Below are positions 1-7,939 of a stretch of 20,732 nt of DNA, piece by piece. Source of the stretch: Clostridiales bacterium (GTDB lineage: Bacteria; Bacillota; Clostridia; Peptostreptococcales; Anaerovoracaceae); contig JAAYHT010000225.1 of the NCBI GenBank assembly GCA_012735285.1, forward strand, positions 1-20,732, given 5' to 3'. Under the pieces are notes generated by a model. That model was not told the origin of the DNA. It was given only the letters and a program-made list of their open reading frames with translations, and searched no databases. The position numbers were made by a program, and so were the translations under genes. Position 1 is the stretch's first letter; every line of letters begins with the position of its first letter.

Positions 1-3
1 CAT
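1..3 (-). CDS. Start codon of a divergent gene running off the left edge (partial)
   Basis: Only one codon is inside the window. Read on the minus strand, an ATG at 3-1 is preceded by a G-rich ribosome site (GGGGGTGG, about 11-18) at a short spacing, and a good extended -10 promoter lies just upstream (29-58). The product cannot be known. The arrangement suggests a divergently transcribed neighbour of the AI-2E permease gene. Confidence 0.4.
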
Positions 4-28
4 TAGTCCACCCCCATTTATTAGGAAT

Positions 29-58
29 ATTATAACAAATAGATAATATATCCGTCTA
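29..58 (-). promoter_or_regulatory. Extended -10 promoter for the divergent left-edge gene
   Basis: On the minus strand the sequence TGT-TATAAT (37-29) is a perfect extended -10 element. A partial -35 (TAGACG, 58-53) lies 18 bp upstream. Transcription would start near 22, about 20 nt before the ATG at position 3. Confidence 0.5.
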
Positions 59-65
59 CAGATAT

Positions 66-78
66 ATATTGTCGTATT
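66..78 (+). repeat. 13-nt direct repeat, copy 1 (ATATTGTCGTATT)
   Basis: The 13-mer ATATTGTCGTATT occurs here, two bases before the -35 of the AI-2E gene promoter. It occurs again at 1338-1350 beside the -10 of the Na/Pi transporter gene. It may be a shared regulatory site, but with only two copies chance cannot be excluded. Confidence 0.4.
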
Positions 79-80
79 GC

Positions 81-108
81 TTGACATGCATGAAATCACG
101 TGTATACT
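81..108 (+). promoter_or_regulatory. SigA-type promoter of the AI-2E permease gene
   Basis: A perfect TTGACA (-35, 81-86) is followed after 16 bp by TATACT (-10, 103-108). Transcription would start around 115, leaving a leader of about 45 nt before the ATG at 159. This also argues against the longer reading frame that begins upstream at TTG 69. Confidence 0.7.
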
Positions 109-158
109 TCAAACTGAAGGTATATTTTTTATTGCTAGTATATCTGAAGGTGTTTTGC

Positions 159-1286
159 ATGGATAAGCAAAAATTAAAACATAATTTAATATTAATATCT
201 TTTGGCATTATCTTGTATGTGGTTCTGCTTAACATATCTCGCGTCATAGATTCCATTAACTATATCCTTCATATAATATCTCCTATGATATATGGACTTG
301 TTATAGCATATGTTTTGAATATACCTTATACCTGGCTGAAAGAAAAAGTGTTAGTTAAATTGCAAGATAGATGGGGGCTGTCAACCACAGCCATATCTGT
401 CATAGCTTTAATTTGTACATATGTGGTACTTATACTTATACTTGCACTTTTAATTTCTACTATCATACCTCAATTAATTGATAGCATAACCCAGCTGATA
501 CAAAACTTGCCTTTTTATATCAGTTCCCTTGAAACATTAGTTAATGACGTAATTTATAAATACAGTTTGGAGAATTATATACCTGGTCTTGCTCAAATCG
601 ATAATCTGTGGACTGAATTTAAACTAAAAGGAAGCGGTTTATTAACCAGCCAAATGCCTACTATTGCAAATTATCTAGTCGACTTAACCGCTAAGTTTTT
701 AACTTGGGCCCTTGGCTTGATTATCTCAATATATTTTCTATGGGCAAAAGAAATGCTCCTTAGACAGATGAGAAATCTTCTTATTGCCTATACCCCAAGA
801 AGATTTTCAAACCGCATGCTTGAAGTGGCTTCACTTGCAAATCATATATTCAACCGATTTGTAGCTGGTAATATGATAGATGCCTTAATAATTGGTATCC
901 TTTGCTTTATAGGCTGCAGTATCTTAAGAATGCCTTATACGCTGCTTGTCAGTGTTATTGTAGGTGTTACAAATATTATTCCTATATTTGGTCCCTTCAT
1001 AGGCGCCATACCAAGCGCTTTCATTATTATTATCGTTGATCCCTTTAAGGCCCTTCTATTCATAATTTTAATCTTTGCACTACAACAAGCCGATGGAAAT
1101 ATTATAAAGCCTCATATTTTTGGAACTACGATTGGCCTTCCAAGTATCTGGGTATTATTATCGATTGTAATCGGCGGACGCCTATTAGGCGTAGTCGGTA
1201 TGTTAATTGGTGTGCCAACTTTCGCTCTAATTTATTATTTACTTCGCGATGGTGCAAATAAAAAACTCAAAAACATGAAATCCTAA
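159..1286 (+). CDS. AI-2E family transporter (PerM/YdiK-like permease)
   Basis: A 375-residue polytopic membrane protein with about seven to eight hydrophobic segments. Family landmarks are the GVTNIIPIFGP segment starting at residue 269 and NIIKPHIFG starting at residue 314, the usual C-terminal signature of the AI-2E/PerM family. Members move small solutes across the cytoplasmic membrane; autoinducer-2 export is shown for only a few, and others are implicated in ion or proton exchange, so the substrate here is unknown. The open frame extends upstream to 69, but ATG 159 is chosen because GAAGG (146-150) is correctly spaced and a consensus promoter lies at 81-108. It stands alone: about 100 bp and a separate promoter precede the next gene. 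Confidence 0.85.
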   Translation: MDKQKLKHNLILISFGIILYVVLLNISRVIDSINYILHIISPMIYGLVIAYVLNIPYTWLKEKVLVKLQDRWGLSTTAISVIALICTYVVLILILALLISTIIPQLIDSITQLIQNLPFYISSLETLVNDVIYKYSLENYIPGLAQIDNLWTEFKLKGSGLLTSQMPTIANYLVDLTAKFLTWALGLIISIYFLWAKEMLLRQMRNLLIAYTPRRFSNRMLEVASLANHIFNRFVAGNMIDALIIGILCFIGCSILRMPYTLLVSVIVGVTNIIPIFGPFIGAIPSAFIIIIVDPFKALLFIILIFALQQADGNIIKPHIFGTTIGLPSIWVLLSIVIGGRLLGVVGMLIGVPTFALIYYLLRDGANKKLKNMKS

Positions 1287-1333
1287 TCTTAACAGAAAAA
1301 AATTAATGTATAGTAAACTTAGCAAACACAGTG

Positions 1334-1339
1334 TATAAT
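1334..1339 (+). promoter_or_regulatory. -10 element of the Na/Pi cotransporter gene
   Basis: A perfect TATAAT lies 45 bp before the start codon at 1384. No good -35 is present at the expected distance, so an activator may be needed. The 13-nt repeat shared with the upstream gene begins inside this element. Confidence 0.45.
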
Positions 1340-1350
1340 ATTGTCGTATT
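1338..1350 (+). repeat. 13-nt direct repeat, copy 2 (ATATTGTCGTATT)
   Basis: Identical to 66-78. It overlaps the end of the -10 hexamer of the Na/Pi transporter gene and covers the expected transcription start, where a bound protein could block polymerase. Confidence 0.4.
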
Positions 1351-1383
1351 ATATAAAAGACAGTATTTTTTTGGAGGATAAAT

Positions 1384-3012
1384 ATGACTTTTTCTATGGT
1401 ATTTCTGTTGCTAGGCGGACTAGGATTGTTCCTTTATGGAATAAACATGATGTCAGACGGCTTGGAAAGTCTAGCTGGTGACAGAATGCGTCGCACTTTG
1501 GAGATTTTAACCAACAACCGTTTTGTAGCAGTAGGTGTTGGTGCAGTTGTCACAGCTGCAATACAGAGTTCATCTGCAACCACGGTTATGGCGGTAGGTT
1601 TTGTAAACGCAGGACTCATGACACTGTTACAGGCTACAGGAGTAATAATGGGAGCTAATATAGGTACTACAATAACAGCTCAGCTTATTGCTTTTAAGCT
1701 AACGGATGTGGCACCTTTCTTTCTTTTTGCCGGAATGCTGATGGCGATGTTCATAAAAAGAAAGAGGCTTTCTAAGCTTGGCGAAATAATATTGGGTTTC
1801 GGCATGCTTTTTGTTGGTCTCAGCCTTATGTCACAGGCAATGGAACCATTGAGGCACAATGAAGCATTCCTGAACTTTCTAATAAGCTTTAAAAATCCAG
1901 TTATAGGTATACTAATTGGAGCAGTATTTACGGCTATAGTTCAAAGTTCATCTGCCTCTATCGGTATACTGCAAACCTTCGCGGCGGCAGGGATGATAGG
2001 TTTGGATTCAGCAGTTTTTGTAATACTTGGACAAAATATTGGGACATGCCTTACCGCTGTTCTCGCTGCAATCGGTACAAGTGCAAATTCCAGGAGAACA
2101 GCCGGAATCCACCTGATGTTTAATATCTTCGGGGCGATATTTTTCTTAATTATTGTTACCCTATTCCCTGTTATTGTTACAGAGATTGAATCACTTTCAG
2201 TAGGAAATGTATCAAGGCAGATAGCTAACTTCCATACTATCTTTAATGTATCTGTAACAGTTCTACTATTCCCCTTTGCTAACTACATGGTTAGATTCAT
2301 CTCAAGGGTTATACCTGACAAGCCTGATCCACACAAGGCAGAGATGAGACTTATCTACCTTGATGAAAGAATTACACAAACACCTGCTATTGCATTAAGT
2401 CAGACCCTTAAGGAAATAAAGCGCATGGGTCAAATATCAAGCGGCAATTTAAAATTAGCTTTGGAGTCCTTCTTTGAGCTGGATGAAGCTAAGGCAAATA
2501 AAGTTATTGAAATAGAGAAAACTGTAGATTACTTAAGTGATAATATTGCAAACTATTTAATTGAATTCCAAGGGCTAGAGGAACTGTCTGAAAATGAACT
2601 TAAAACCCTGGGTGGTTTGCACCATGTAATAATTGATATGGAAAGAATAAGCGATTTGGCTGAAAATATAGCTGAATATGCAATATCGCTGTTAAGCGAA
2701 AGAGCAAGTCTAACCCCAGAAGCTCGCAGTGAATTGACCTATATGGCAGATAAGGCTGTAAGCATGTTGGATACTTGTTTGGAAATCTTCAATGAACGTG
2801 ATATAGGTCGTCTGGAAGAAATCCATGGCCTTGAAACCGAACTGGACGACCTAGAAAAAGAATTTATCAACAATCATATACGCAGGCTTCAGTATAAAGC
2901 TTGCGATCCACAAGTCGGTGTAATTTATACAAATATGATGTCAACTTTAGAAAGAATAGGAGACCATGCCAACAACATAGCATATGCAATACAGACTGGA
3001 ACAAGCGGTTAG
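1384..3012 (+). CDS. Na/phosphate cotransporter with C-terminal PhoU-like domain (NptA/YjbB type)
   Basis: A 542-residue protein. Residues 1-310 form the Na/Pi cotransporter membrane unit, with the duplicated QSSSA signature at 61-65 and 187-191 that marks the two inverted halves of the SLC34-like fold. Two GxNIGT-type motifs (GANIGTT near 90-96 and GQNIGTC near 216-222) follow each QSSS. Residues about 335-540 are helical, acidic and resemble PhoU, which usually tunes phosphate flux. In this family the transporter moves phosphate across the cytoplasmic membrane with sodium, and bacterial YjbB-like members can export. The start has a strong GGAGG (1373-1377) seven bases upstream. The stop codon lies inside a hairpin shared with a small convergent gene. 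Confidence 0.9.
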   Translation: MTFSMVFLLLGGLGLFLYGINMMSDGLESLAGDRMRRTLEILTNNRFVAVGVGAVVTAAIQSSSATTVMAVGFVNAGLMTLLQATGVIMGANIGTTITAQLIAFKLTDVAPFFLFAGMLMAMFIKRKRLSKLGEIILGFGMLFVGLSLMSQAMEPLRHNEAFLNFLISFKNPVIGILIGAVFTAIVQSSSASIGILQTFAAAGMIGLDSAVFVILGQNIGTCLTAVLAAIGTSANSRRTAGIHLMFNIFGAIFFLIIVTLFPVIVTEIESLSVGNVSRQIANFHTIFNVSVTVLLFPFANYMVRFISRVIPDKPDPHKAEMRLIYLDERITQTPAIALSQTLKEIKRMGQISSGNLKLALESFFELDEAKANKVIEIEKTVDYLSDNIANYLIEFQGLEELSENELKTLGGLHHVIIDMERISDLAENIAEYAISLLSERASLTPEARSELTYMADKAVSMLDTCLEIFNERDIGRLEEIHGLETELDDLEKEFINNHIRRLQYKACDPQVGVIYTNMMSTLERIGDHANNIAYAIQTGTSG

Positions 3013-3032
3013 TCTTTAAGGACTAGCCGCTT
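3003..3032. terminator. Bidirectional hairpin overlapping two stop codons
   Basis: A 12-bp stem (3003-3014 with 3021-3032, one G-U pair) encloses a 6-nt loop. The downstream T tract on the plus strand is short, so termination strength is uncertain. The hairpin contains the TAG of the Na/Pi gene and, on the other strand, the TAG of the 52-residue gene, so it serves both convergent transcripts. Confidence 0.55.
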
Positions 3033-3181
3033 TGATTCATCAGATGTTCTGCGCACTGCTTCAGTTCTCCCAAGGTTGCAATCTCTACTCTCGATTCTGC
3101 AAGTACCTTCTGTACATCAACAGGCAGCGATTTGAAATAATCTCTTAATTCAGGGTTGTTCATATAGTATTGCCAAGTCAT
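3023..3181 (-). CDS. Small conserved-looking protein of 52 residues
   Basis: A short gene of 53 codons. It has an excellent ribosome site, GAGGTGAT, three bases upstream of the ATG at 3181. The predicted protein begins MTWQYYMNNPELRDYF and continues with an amphipathic, charged helical pattern (SLPVDVQKVLAES), ending in a CAEHLM-type stretch. It has no membrane segment or signal peptide. The composition is that of a real soluble protein, and I have an impression of similar tiny proteins in clostridia, but no function is known to me. It converges on the Na/Pi cotransporter gene and shares its terminator hairpin. A 41-residue reading frame ends 20 bp upstream, so the two may be co-transcribed. 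Confidence 0.7.
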   Translation of the reverse strand: MTWQYYMNNPELRDYFKSLPVDVQKVLAESRVEIATLGELKQCAEHLMNQSG

Positions 3182-3201
3182 TTTATCACCTCGAATATAG
3201 T

Positions 3202-3327
3202 TTATACAAAAACACCATAATTATTAGCTTCGTTTATCTTATACAGATCAGGGTATATATTAACACAATTAGTAATTATTGCCTTGCCAGACTTGTCCAT
3301 TGCCCAAGTATATTTATCTTTTACCAT
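3202..3327 (-). CDS. Possible 41-residue protein upstream of the 52-residue gene
   Basis: An ATG at 3327 opens 41 codons ending TAA. The translation starts MVKDKYTWAMDKSGKAI and has a mixed, protein-like composition (IYPDLYKINEANNYG near the end). The ribosome site is poor: the nearest purine block (AAGAAGGG) is more than 20 nt upstream. The frame upstream is open only back to a nearby stop, without an alternative ATG, GTG or TTG. The protein-like sequence and the 20-bp gap to the next small gene favour a real small gene or a decayed remnant of one. It is divergent from the trehalose operon. Confidence 0.4.
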   Translation of the reverse strand: MVKDKYTWAMDKSGKAIITNCVNIYPDLYKINEANNYGVFV

Positions 3328-3399
3328 GCATAGGATGTTTATAGGTTGTACCCTTCTTATTCCTGTTTATATGCACTTATTTGCGAAAGGAGAATGAAG

Positions 3400-5577
3400 A
3401 TGGGTAAAATGATATTTGTTTCAAATCGTTTGCCGGTAACTGTTAGTAAAGCTAATAATAAGCTTGAATATACTAAAAGTATAGGTGGGCTTGCAACGGG
3501 CCTTGAAAGTTACCATAGGAAATCTGACAGCATTTGGATTGGATGGCCGGGAATATCAGATGATAAAATTGATGATTCGGACAAGTTAATTATGGAAGAA
3601 AAACTGAAAAATGATTATAGTTGCCTTCCGGTATTTTTAACCGATGAAGATATTGAACAGTTCTACCACGGTTTTTCAAATAGGACTATTTGGCCTCTTT
3701 TCCACTACTCACCTGATAAGGTTGCATACGATGTTAACACATGGAAAGCATATAAACAGGTTAACAAAAAATTCTTTAATATAGTATCTCAATTTATAGG
3801 CGATGGAGACATCGTCTGGGTACATGATTACCAGCTGATGCTTCTTCCTCGGATGATAAAAGAAAATTACCCACACACAAAAGTTGGCTTTTTCTTACAC
3901 ATCCCTTTTCCTTCTTATGAAATTTTCAGGTTACTAATCTGGCGGGAAGAAATCCTGCACGGACTATTAGGCTCAGATCTTATAGGTTTTCATACTTATG
4001 ATTATGTAAGACATTTTCTATGCAGTGTACGCAGATTATTAGGTTATGACCATGATCTTAACAAAATCAACTATCAAGACAGATATGTGCTAGTTGATGC
4101 CTTTCCAATGGGAATCGATTTCGACCGCTTTTCAAAAGATTATAGTGAGTGCGAAGACTTCACTAAGGCAGAAAAAGAAATATTGGAAATAAAGCAGGAT
4201 ACCAGAATCATTCTTTCTATCGATCGCCTTGATTATACAAAGGGTATTCCTGAACGAATAAAAGCTTTCGATCTGTTTTTGTCCAAGTATCCCGAATATC
4301 AGGGGAAAGTTAAGCTTTACCAAATTGTTGCACCATCCAGGGTTCAAGTATCAACATATGAACAGCTGAAAAGAGAAATTACAGAACTTATAAGCGAGGT
4401 TAACGGCAAATACGGGACTATCAGCTGGATGCCAATCTGGTACTATTTCAAATCATTCTCACAAGAAAGCTTAATTGCCTTCTACAGAAATGCCGATGTA
4501 CTTCTAGTTACTCCCCTAAGAGACGGAATGAACCTAGTAGCAAAGGAATACTTTGCATCCAGATTGGACAACAAAGGAATGTTAGTTATAAGTGAAACTG
4601 CAGGCGCAGCCAGTGAGCTGGGTGAGGCTGTTGTCATCAATCCAAATGATTTAAATGAAATAGCTGATGCTATTAAGAATTCATTGGAGATGTCTCTGGA
4701 AGAAAAGACTGTGATTAATAACGTTATATGCCACAGGCTAAAAAGCTATAATGTCTATTACTGGGCAGAGGATTTTATTAACAGTCTCTTGCAAATAACC
4801 TCCGATCTCTCAAACAACGTTTCAAAGAACCTTGAGCAGAATAAAGATTTGCTACATAATGCATACATAAATGCTAAAAAAAGAATCCTATTCCTTGATT
4901 ACGATGGTACACTTGTAGGCTTTAAACGAATACCAGAACAAGCAAAGCCTGATCAGGAATTAAAAGAAATATTAAGGAAATTAGCGGATGACCCCAACAA
5001 TACAGTAGTAATAGTTTCAGGTCGGGATAGGGATATTTTGGACAACTGGTTTGGAGATTTAAATGTTCATCTGATAGGCGCACACGGACTCTGGATACGC
5101 CATCCTAACAAGAATTGGTTCATGACAATTCCTATTGACAATGAATGGAAAGAATCAGTAAGAAACATATTAGAGCTTTATGTCACCCGCTTACCAGGTT
5201 CCTTGGTCGAAGAAAAGGAATACTCCCTCGCAGTCCACTACAGACAGTGTGAACCAGTAATAGCAAAAGTTAAGCTAAATGAATTAAAACAGGTCTTACT
5301 CTCAATGACAGCATCAGCCAATATTGGACTTCAGGAAGGAAACAAGGTTATCGAGGTAAAAGACAACAGGGTGAACAAGGGTTATGCAGCGCTTACATTT
5401 TTAAGAAATCAAAGATATGACTTTATCTTAGGAGCAGGAGATGATTTTACCGATGAGGATCTCTTTGCTGTACTTCCTGATGATGCATACTCAATAAAAA
5501 TCGGCATAAGTGATACAGCTGCCAAATATCACCTGAAATCCTGGGAATCAATGAGATCAATTCTTCAGGCTTTTTAG
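3400..5577 (+). CDS. Fused trehalose-6-phosphate synthase / trehalose-6-phosphate phosphatase
   Basis: A 725-residue bifunctional enzyme. Residues 1-475 are a GT20 glycosyltransferase (OtsA-like): SNRLP with R10, the GG loop at 29-30, HDYQLMLLP (142-150), the phosphate-binding DRLDYTKG (275-282) and LRDGMNLVAKEY (373-384, with E383). Residues about 490-725 are a HAD phosphatase (OtsB-like): nucleophile motif LDYDGTL with D500 and D502, SGRD (540-543) and GDDFTDED (680-687). It would make trehalose 6-phosphate from a nucleotide-glucose and glucose 6-phosphate, then dephosphorylate it to trehalose in the cytoplasm. ATG 3400 is chosen over ATG 3394 because AAGGAG (3387-3392) sits seven bases before it. 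First gene of a three-gene trehalose operon; bacteria more often encode the two activities separately. Confidence 0.93.
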   Translation: MGKMIFVSNRLPVTVSKANNKLEYTKSIGGLATGLESYHRKSDSIWIGWPGISDDKIDDSDKLIMEEKLKNDYSCLPVFLTDEDIEQFYHGFSNRTIWPLFHYSPDKVAYDVNTWKAYKQVNKKFFNIVSQFIGDGDIVWVHDYQLMLLPRMIKENYPHTKVGFFLHIPFPSYEIFRLLIWREEILHGLLGSDLIGFHTYDYVRHFLCSVRRLLGYDHDLNKINYQDRYVLVDAFPMGIDFDRFSKDYSECEDFTKAEKEILEIKQDTRIILSIDRLDYTKGIPERIKAFDLFLSKYPEYQGKVKLYQIVAPSRVQVSTYEQLKREITELISEVNGKYGTISWMPIWYYFKSFSQESLIAFYRNADVLLVTPLRDGMNLVAKEYFASRLDNKGMLVISETAGAASELGEAVVINPNDLNEIADAIKNSLEMSLEEKTVINNVICHRLKSYNVYYWAEDFINSLLQITSDLSNNVSKNLEQNKDLLHNAYINAKKRILFLDYDGTLVGFKRIPEQAKPDQELKEILRKLADDPNNTVVIVSGRDRDILDNWFGDLNVHLIGAHGLWIRHPNKNWFMTIPIDNEWKESVRNILELYVTRLPGSLVEEKEYSLAVHYRQCEPVIAKVKLNELKQVLLSMTASANIGLQEGNKVIEVKDNRVNKGYAALTFLRNQRYDFILGAGDDFTDEDLFAVLPDDAYSIKIGISDTAAKYHLKSWESMRSILQAF

Positions 5578-5616
5578 GGGAGAATATCAAGAAGAGGATT
5601 ATAAGGAAGATGTGTT

Positions 5617-7926
5617 ATGGTAAAGAATCAAACTGTATATGAGATCAATGATTTTAAATTGGACAATGAAAGCCTATTATTGCAGGAAACCCTATTTCAC
5701 AACGCCAATGGCTATATTGGCATACGTTCAGTTTTTGAAGAAGGCTATCCCGAAGGTTTTGAAAGCGTACGAGGTCAATACATCAATGGTGTTTACGATA
5801 TAACTAAAATTTCACGTGCTGAACAGTTATACGGCCTTATAACAGAAAAACAGACCCTAGTAAATGTAATAGATACTCAAAGCATTAAGCTTAAAATCGG
5901 AGACGAAAACTTCAGCATGTTTGAGGGGACGGTTCTTGCCAGTAAACGCTGGGTAGATACAGTCAAGGGGATAACAGGTAGATATGTTAAGTGGCGCTCA
6001 CCCTCAGGTAAAGAACTAGAATTGAATATAAAACGAATGGCATCCTTTAGCCAGTTAACCCTCTTTACAATAGAATATGAGCTAACTCCTTTAAATTTTT
6101 CAGGATTTATAACCCTAGAATCGAACCACGATGCAAATGTCAAAAACTATGTTAATCCTGAGGACCCCCGTACTGCAGCCTATGGCAGACAGTACATGAT
6201 ACCTTTAAAATGTGAAATCCATAACGGCATCTCGTTTATAACTTCCACCACATCAAAATCTGATATTCAGGTATGCACCTGTGTAAAGAACGTACTGTCT
6301 CAAGAAGCAGACAGACTGTTTTTCATAGATAACAACAATGCAATATGTCAGCTGACTACCTTGGCAAGCAAGGGAGAAAAGATTACTCTGATCAAGTATA
6401 CGGTTTTCTGTGACTCCATCCGCTGTACAAATGCCAGAGAACAGGCAGGGATAGAAATAGACTACGCTTTATCTATACCTTTAGAAGAATACTATAAGAA
6501 GCAGGAAGAATATCTTAAAGAATATTGGGACAACTGCTGTGTAAATATCGATGGAGACGATGAACTCAACATGGCAGTACGCTATAACCTCTTCCAACTT
6601 ATTCAATCAGTGGGAAAGGATCAATACTGCAACATTTCGCCCAAGGGCTTGAGCGGGGAGGGTTATGAAGGCCACTACTTTTGGGATACCGAGATGTATA
6701 TACAGCCTTTCTTTACAGTTACCAATCCGTCAATATCAAAGAAATTGATAGAATATCGCTATGAAACCCTTGACATGGCGAAGGAACACTCAAGAATACT
6801 CGGACATAAAAAGGGAGCCCTATATCCCTGGCGTACAATCATGGGAAGGGAATGCTCAGCCTACTACCCTGCGGGATCAGCACAGTATCACATAAACGGT
6901 GATATCGCCTATTCTATCATCGCTTACTATCTTGCAACTAAGGATATAGCATTCATACAGGAAAAAGGAGCGGAAATAGTTTTTGAAACAGCCAGACTTT
7001 GGCTAGATGTGGGCAACTACCACAAGGGGAAATTCCATATTAACGGAATTACCGGACCTGATGAATATACCTGTATAGTTAACAATAACTATTATACCAA
7101 CTTAATTGCACAATACCATTTGAGGTGGGCTGTGATCTTCTATGAGATCCTTAAGTTGACAGGGCAATTCAGAAAGGTAACAAGTAAAATTGGACTTACC
7201 GAAAGTGAAATTGCAGAATTTAAAAAAGCATCCGATAGTATGTATCTTCCCTATGACCCCGATCTCAAGATTAACCCCCAGGATGATTCTTTCCTGCAAA
7301 AAAAGAAACTAAATCTAGATAGTGTATATAGAAAAGATTCTCCGATGTTTATGAGATATCACCCTCTGTTTATATACCGCCATCAGATATGTAAACAGGC
7401 TGACACCATAATGGCATACCTTATACTCGAAGACGCCCATTCCGAAGAGACTATGCTAAACTCATTTAATTACTATGAAAAAATTACTACCCATGACTCA
7501 TCCTTATCAAAATGCATTTTCAGCATCATGGCTGCAAGATTAGGAATGGACCAAAAAGCCTTTGATTATTTCGGTAATTCTGCACTTCTAGACTTGCATG
7601 ACCTCTTCCACAACACAAGGGACGGAATCCATGCTGCAAATATGGCGGGAAGCTATATGTCTATAGTGTACGGTTTTGGGGGTTTTCGACTTAAAGAAAG
7701 CGGTATATGGTTTTCACCGATTCTGCCGGAAAAGTGGAATTCATACAGCTTTTGTATAAGGTACGAAAATAGCAGAATACGAGTTACTGTAAACAGAGGC
7801 GAAAATATATTCACCCTAGAATGTGGTACACCCAAACCTATTTATGTCTACGGAGTAGAATATCTACTTAAGGACAAGCTGGTTATTAGTCAGGAAGCAA
7901 ATCGCCACAGCTGGCTTAATATGTAA
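5617..7926 (+). CDS. Glycoside hydrolase family 65 disaccharide phosphorylase (trehalose phosphorylase likely)
   Basis: A 769-residue GH65 protein: N-terminal beta-sandwich (about 1-270), linker helices, (alpha/alpha)6 catalytic barrel (about 320-690) and a C-terminal beta domain. Visible motifs are GHYFWDTEMY (352-361), catalytic acid E483 in GPDEYT, phosphate-binding KQAD (593-596) and HDSSLS from H626. Family members cleave alpha-glucosides such as maltose, trehalose, kojibiose or trehalose 6-phosphate with phosphate, giving beta-glucose 1-phosphate. The trehalose-making gene upstream and beta-phosphoglucomutase gene downstream favour trehalose or trehalose 6-phosphate as substrate; that choice is inference. 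The ribosome site AAGGAAG lies seven bases before the ATG. It is 39 bp from the upstream gene and 13 bp from the next. Confidence 0.9.
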   Translation: MVKNQTVYEINDFKLDNESLLLQETLFHNANGYIGIRSVFEEGYPEGFESVRGQYINGVYDITKISRAEQLYGLITEKQTLVNVIDTQSIKLKIGDENFSMFEGTVLASKRWVDTVKGITGRYVKWRSPSGKELELNIKRMASFSQLTLFTIEYELTPLNFSGFITLESNHDANVKNYVNPEDPRTAAYGRQYMIPLKCEIHNGISFITSTTSKSDIQVCTCVKNVLSQEADRLFFIDNNNAICQLTTLASKGEKITLIKYTVFCDSIRCTNAREQAGIEIDYALSIPLEEYYKKQEEYLKEYWDNCCVNIDGDDELNMAVRYNLFQLIQSVGKDQYCNISPKGLSGEGYEGHYFWDTEMYIQPFFTVTNPSISKKLIEYRYETLDMAKEHSRILGHKKGALYPWRTIMGRECSAYYPAGSAQYHINGDIAYSIIAYYLATKDIAFIQEKGAEIVFETARLWLDVGNYHKGKFHINGITGPDEYTCIVNNNYYTNLIAQYHLRWAVIFYEILKLTGQFRKVTSKIGLTESEIAEFKKASDSMYLPYDPDLKINPQDDSFLQKKKLNLDSVYRKDSPMFMRYHPLFIYRHQICKQADTIMAYLILEDAHSEETMLNSFNYYEKITTHDSSLSKCIFSIMAARLGMDQKAFDYFGNSALLDLHDLFHNTRDGIHAANMAGSYMSIVYGFGGFRLKESGIWFSPILPEKWNSYSFCIRYENSRIRVTVNRGENIFTLECGTPKPIYVYGVEYLLKDKLVISQEANRHSWLNM

Positions 7927-7939
7927 GCAGGAGATAAAA

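Noticed and set aside
69..158. A 30-codon upstream extension of the AI-2E gene beginning at TTG 69
   Set aside because: The consensus promoter at 81-108 lies inside it, so it would not be transcribed, and ATG 159 has its own ribosome site.
3346..3399. An N-terminal extension of the trehalose synthase beginning at 3346
   Set aside because: The AAGGAG ribosome site lies inside it and points to ATG 3400, where the conserved SNRLP-type N-terminus begins.
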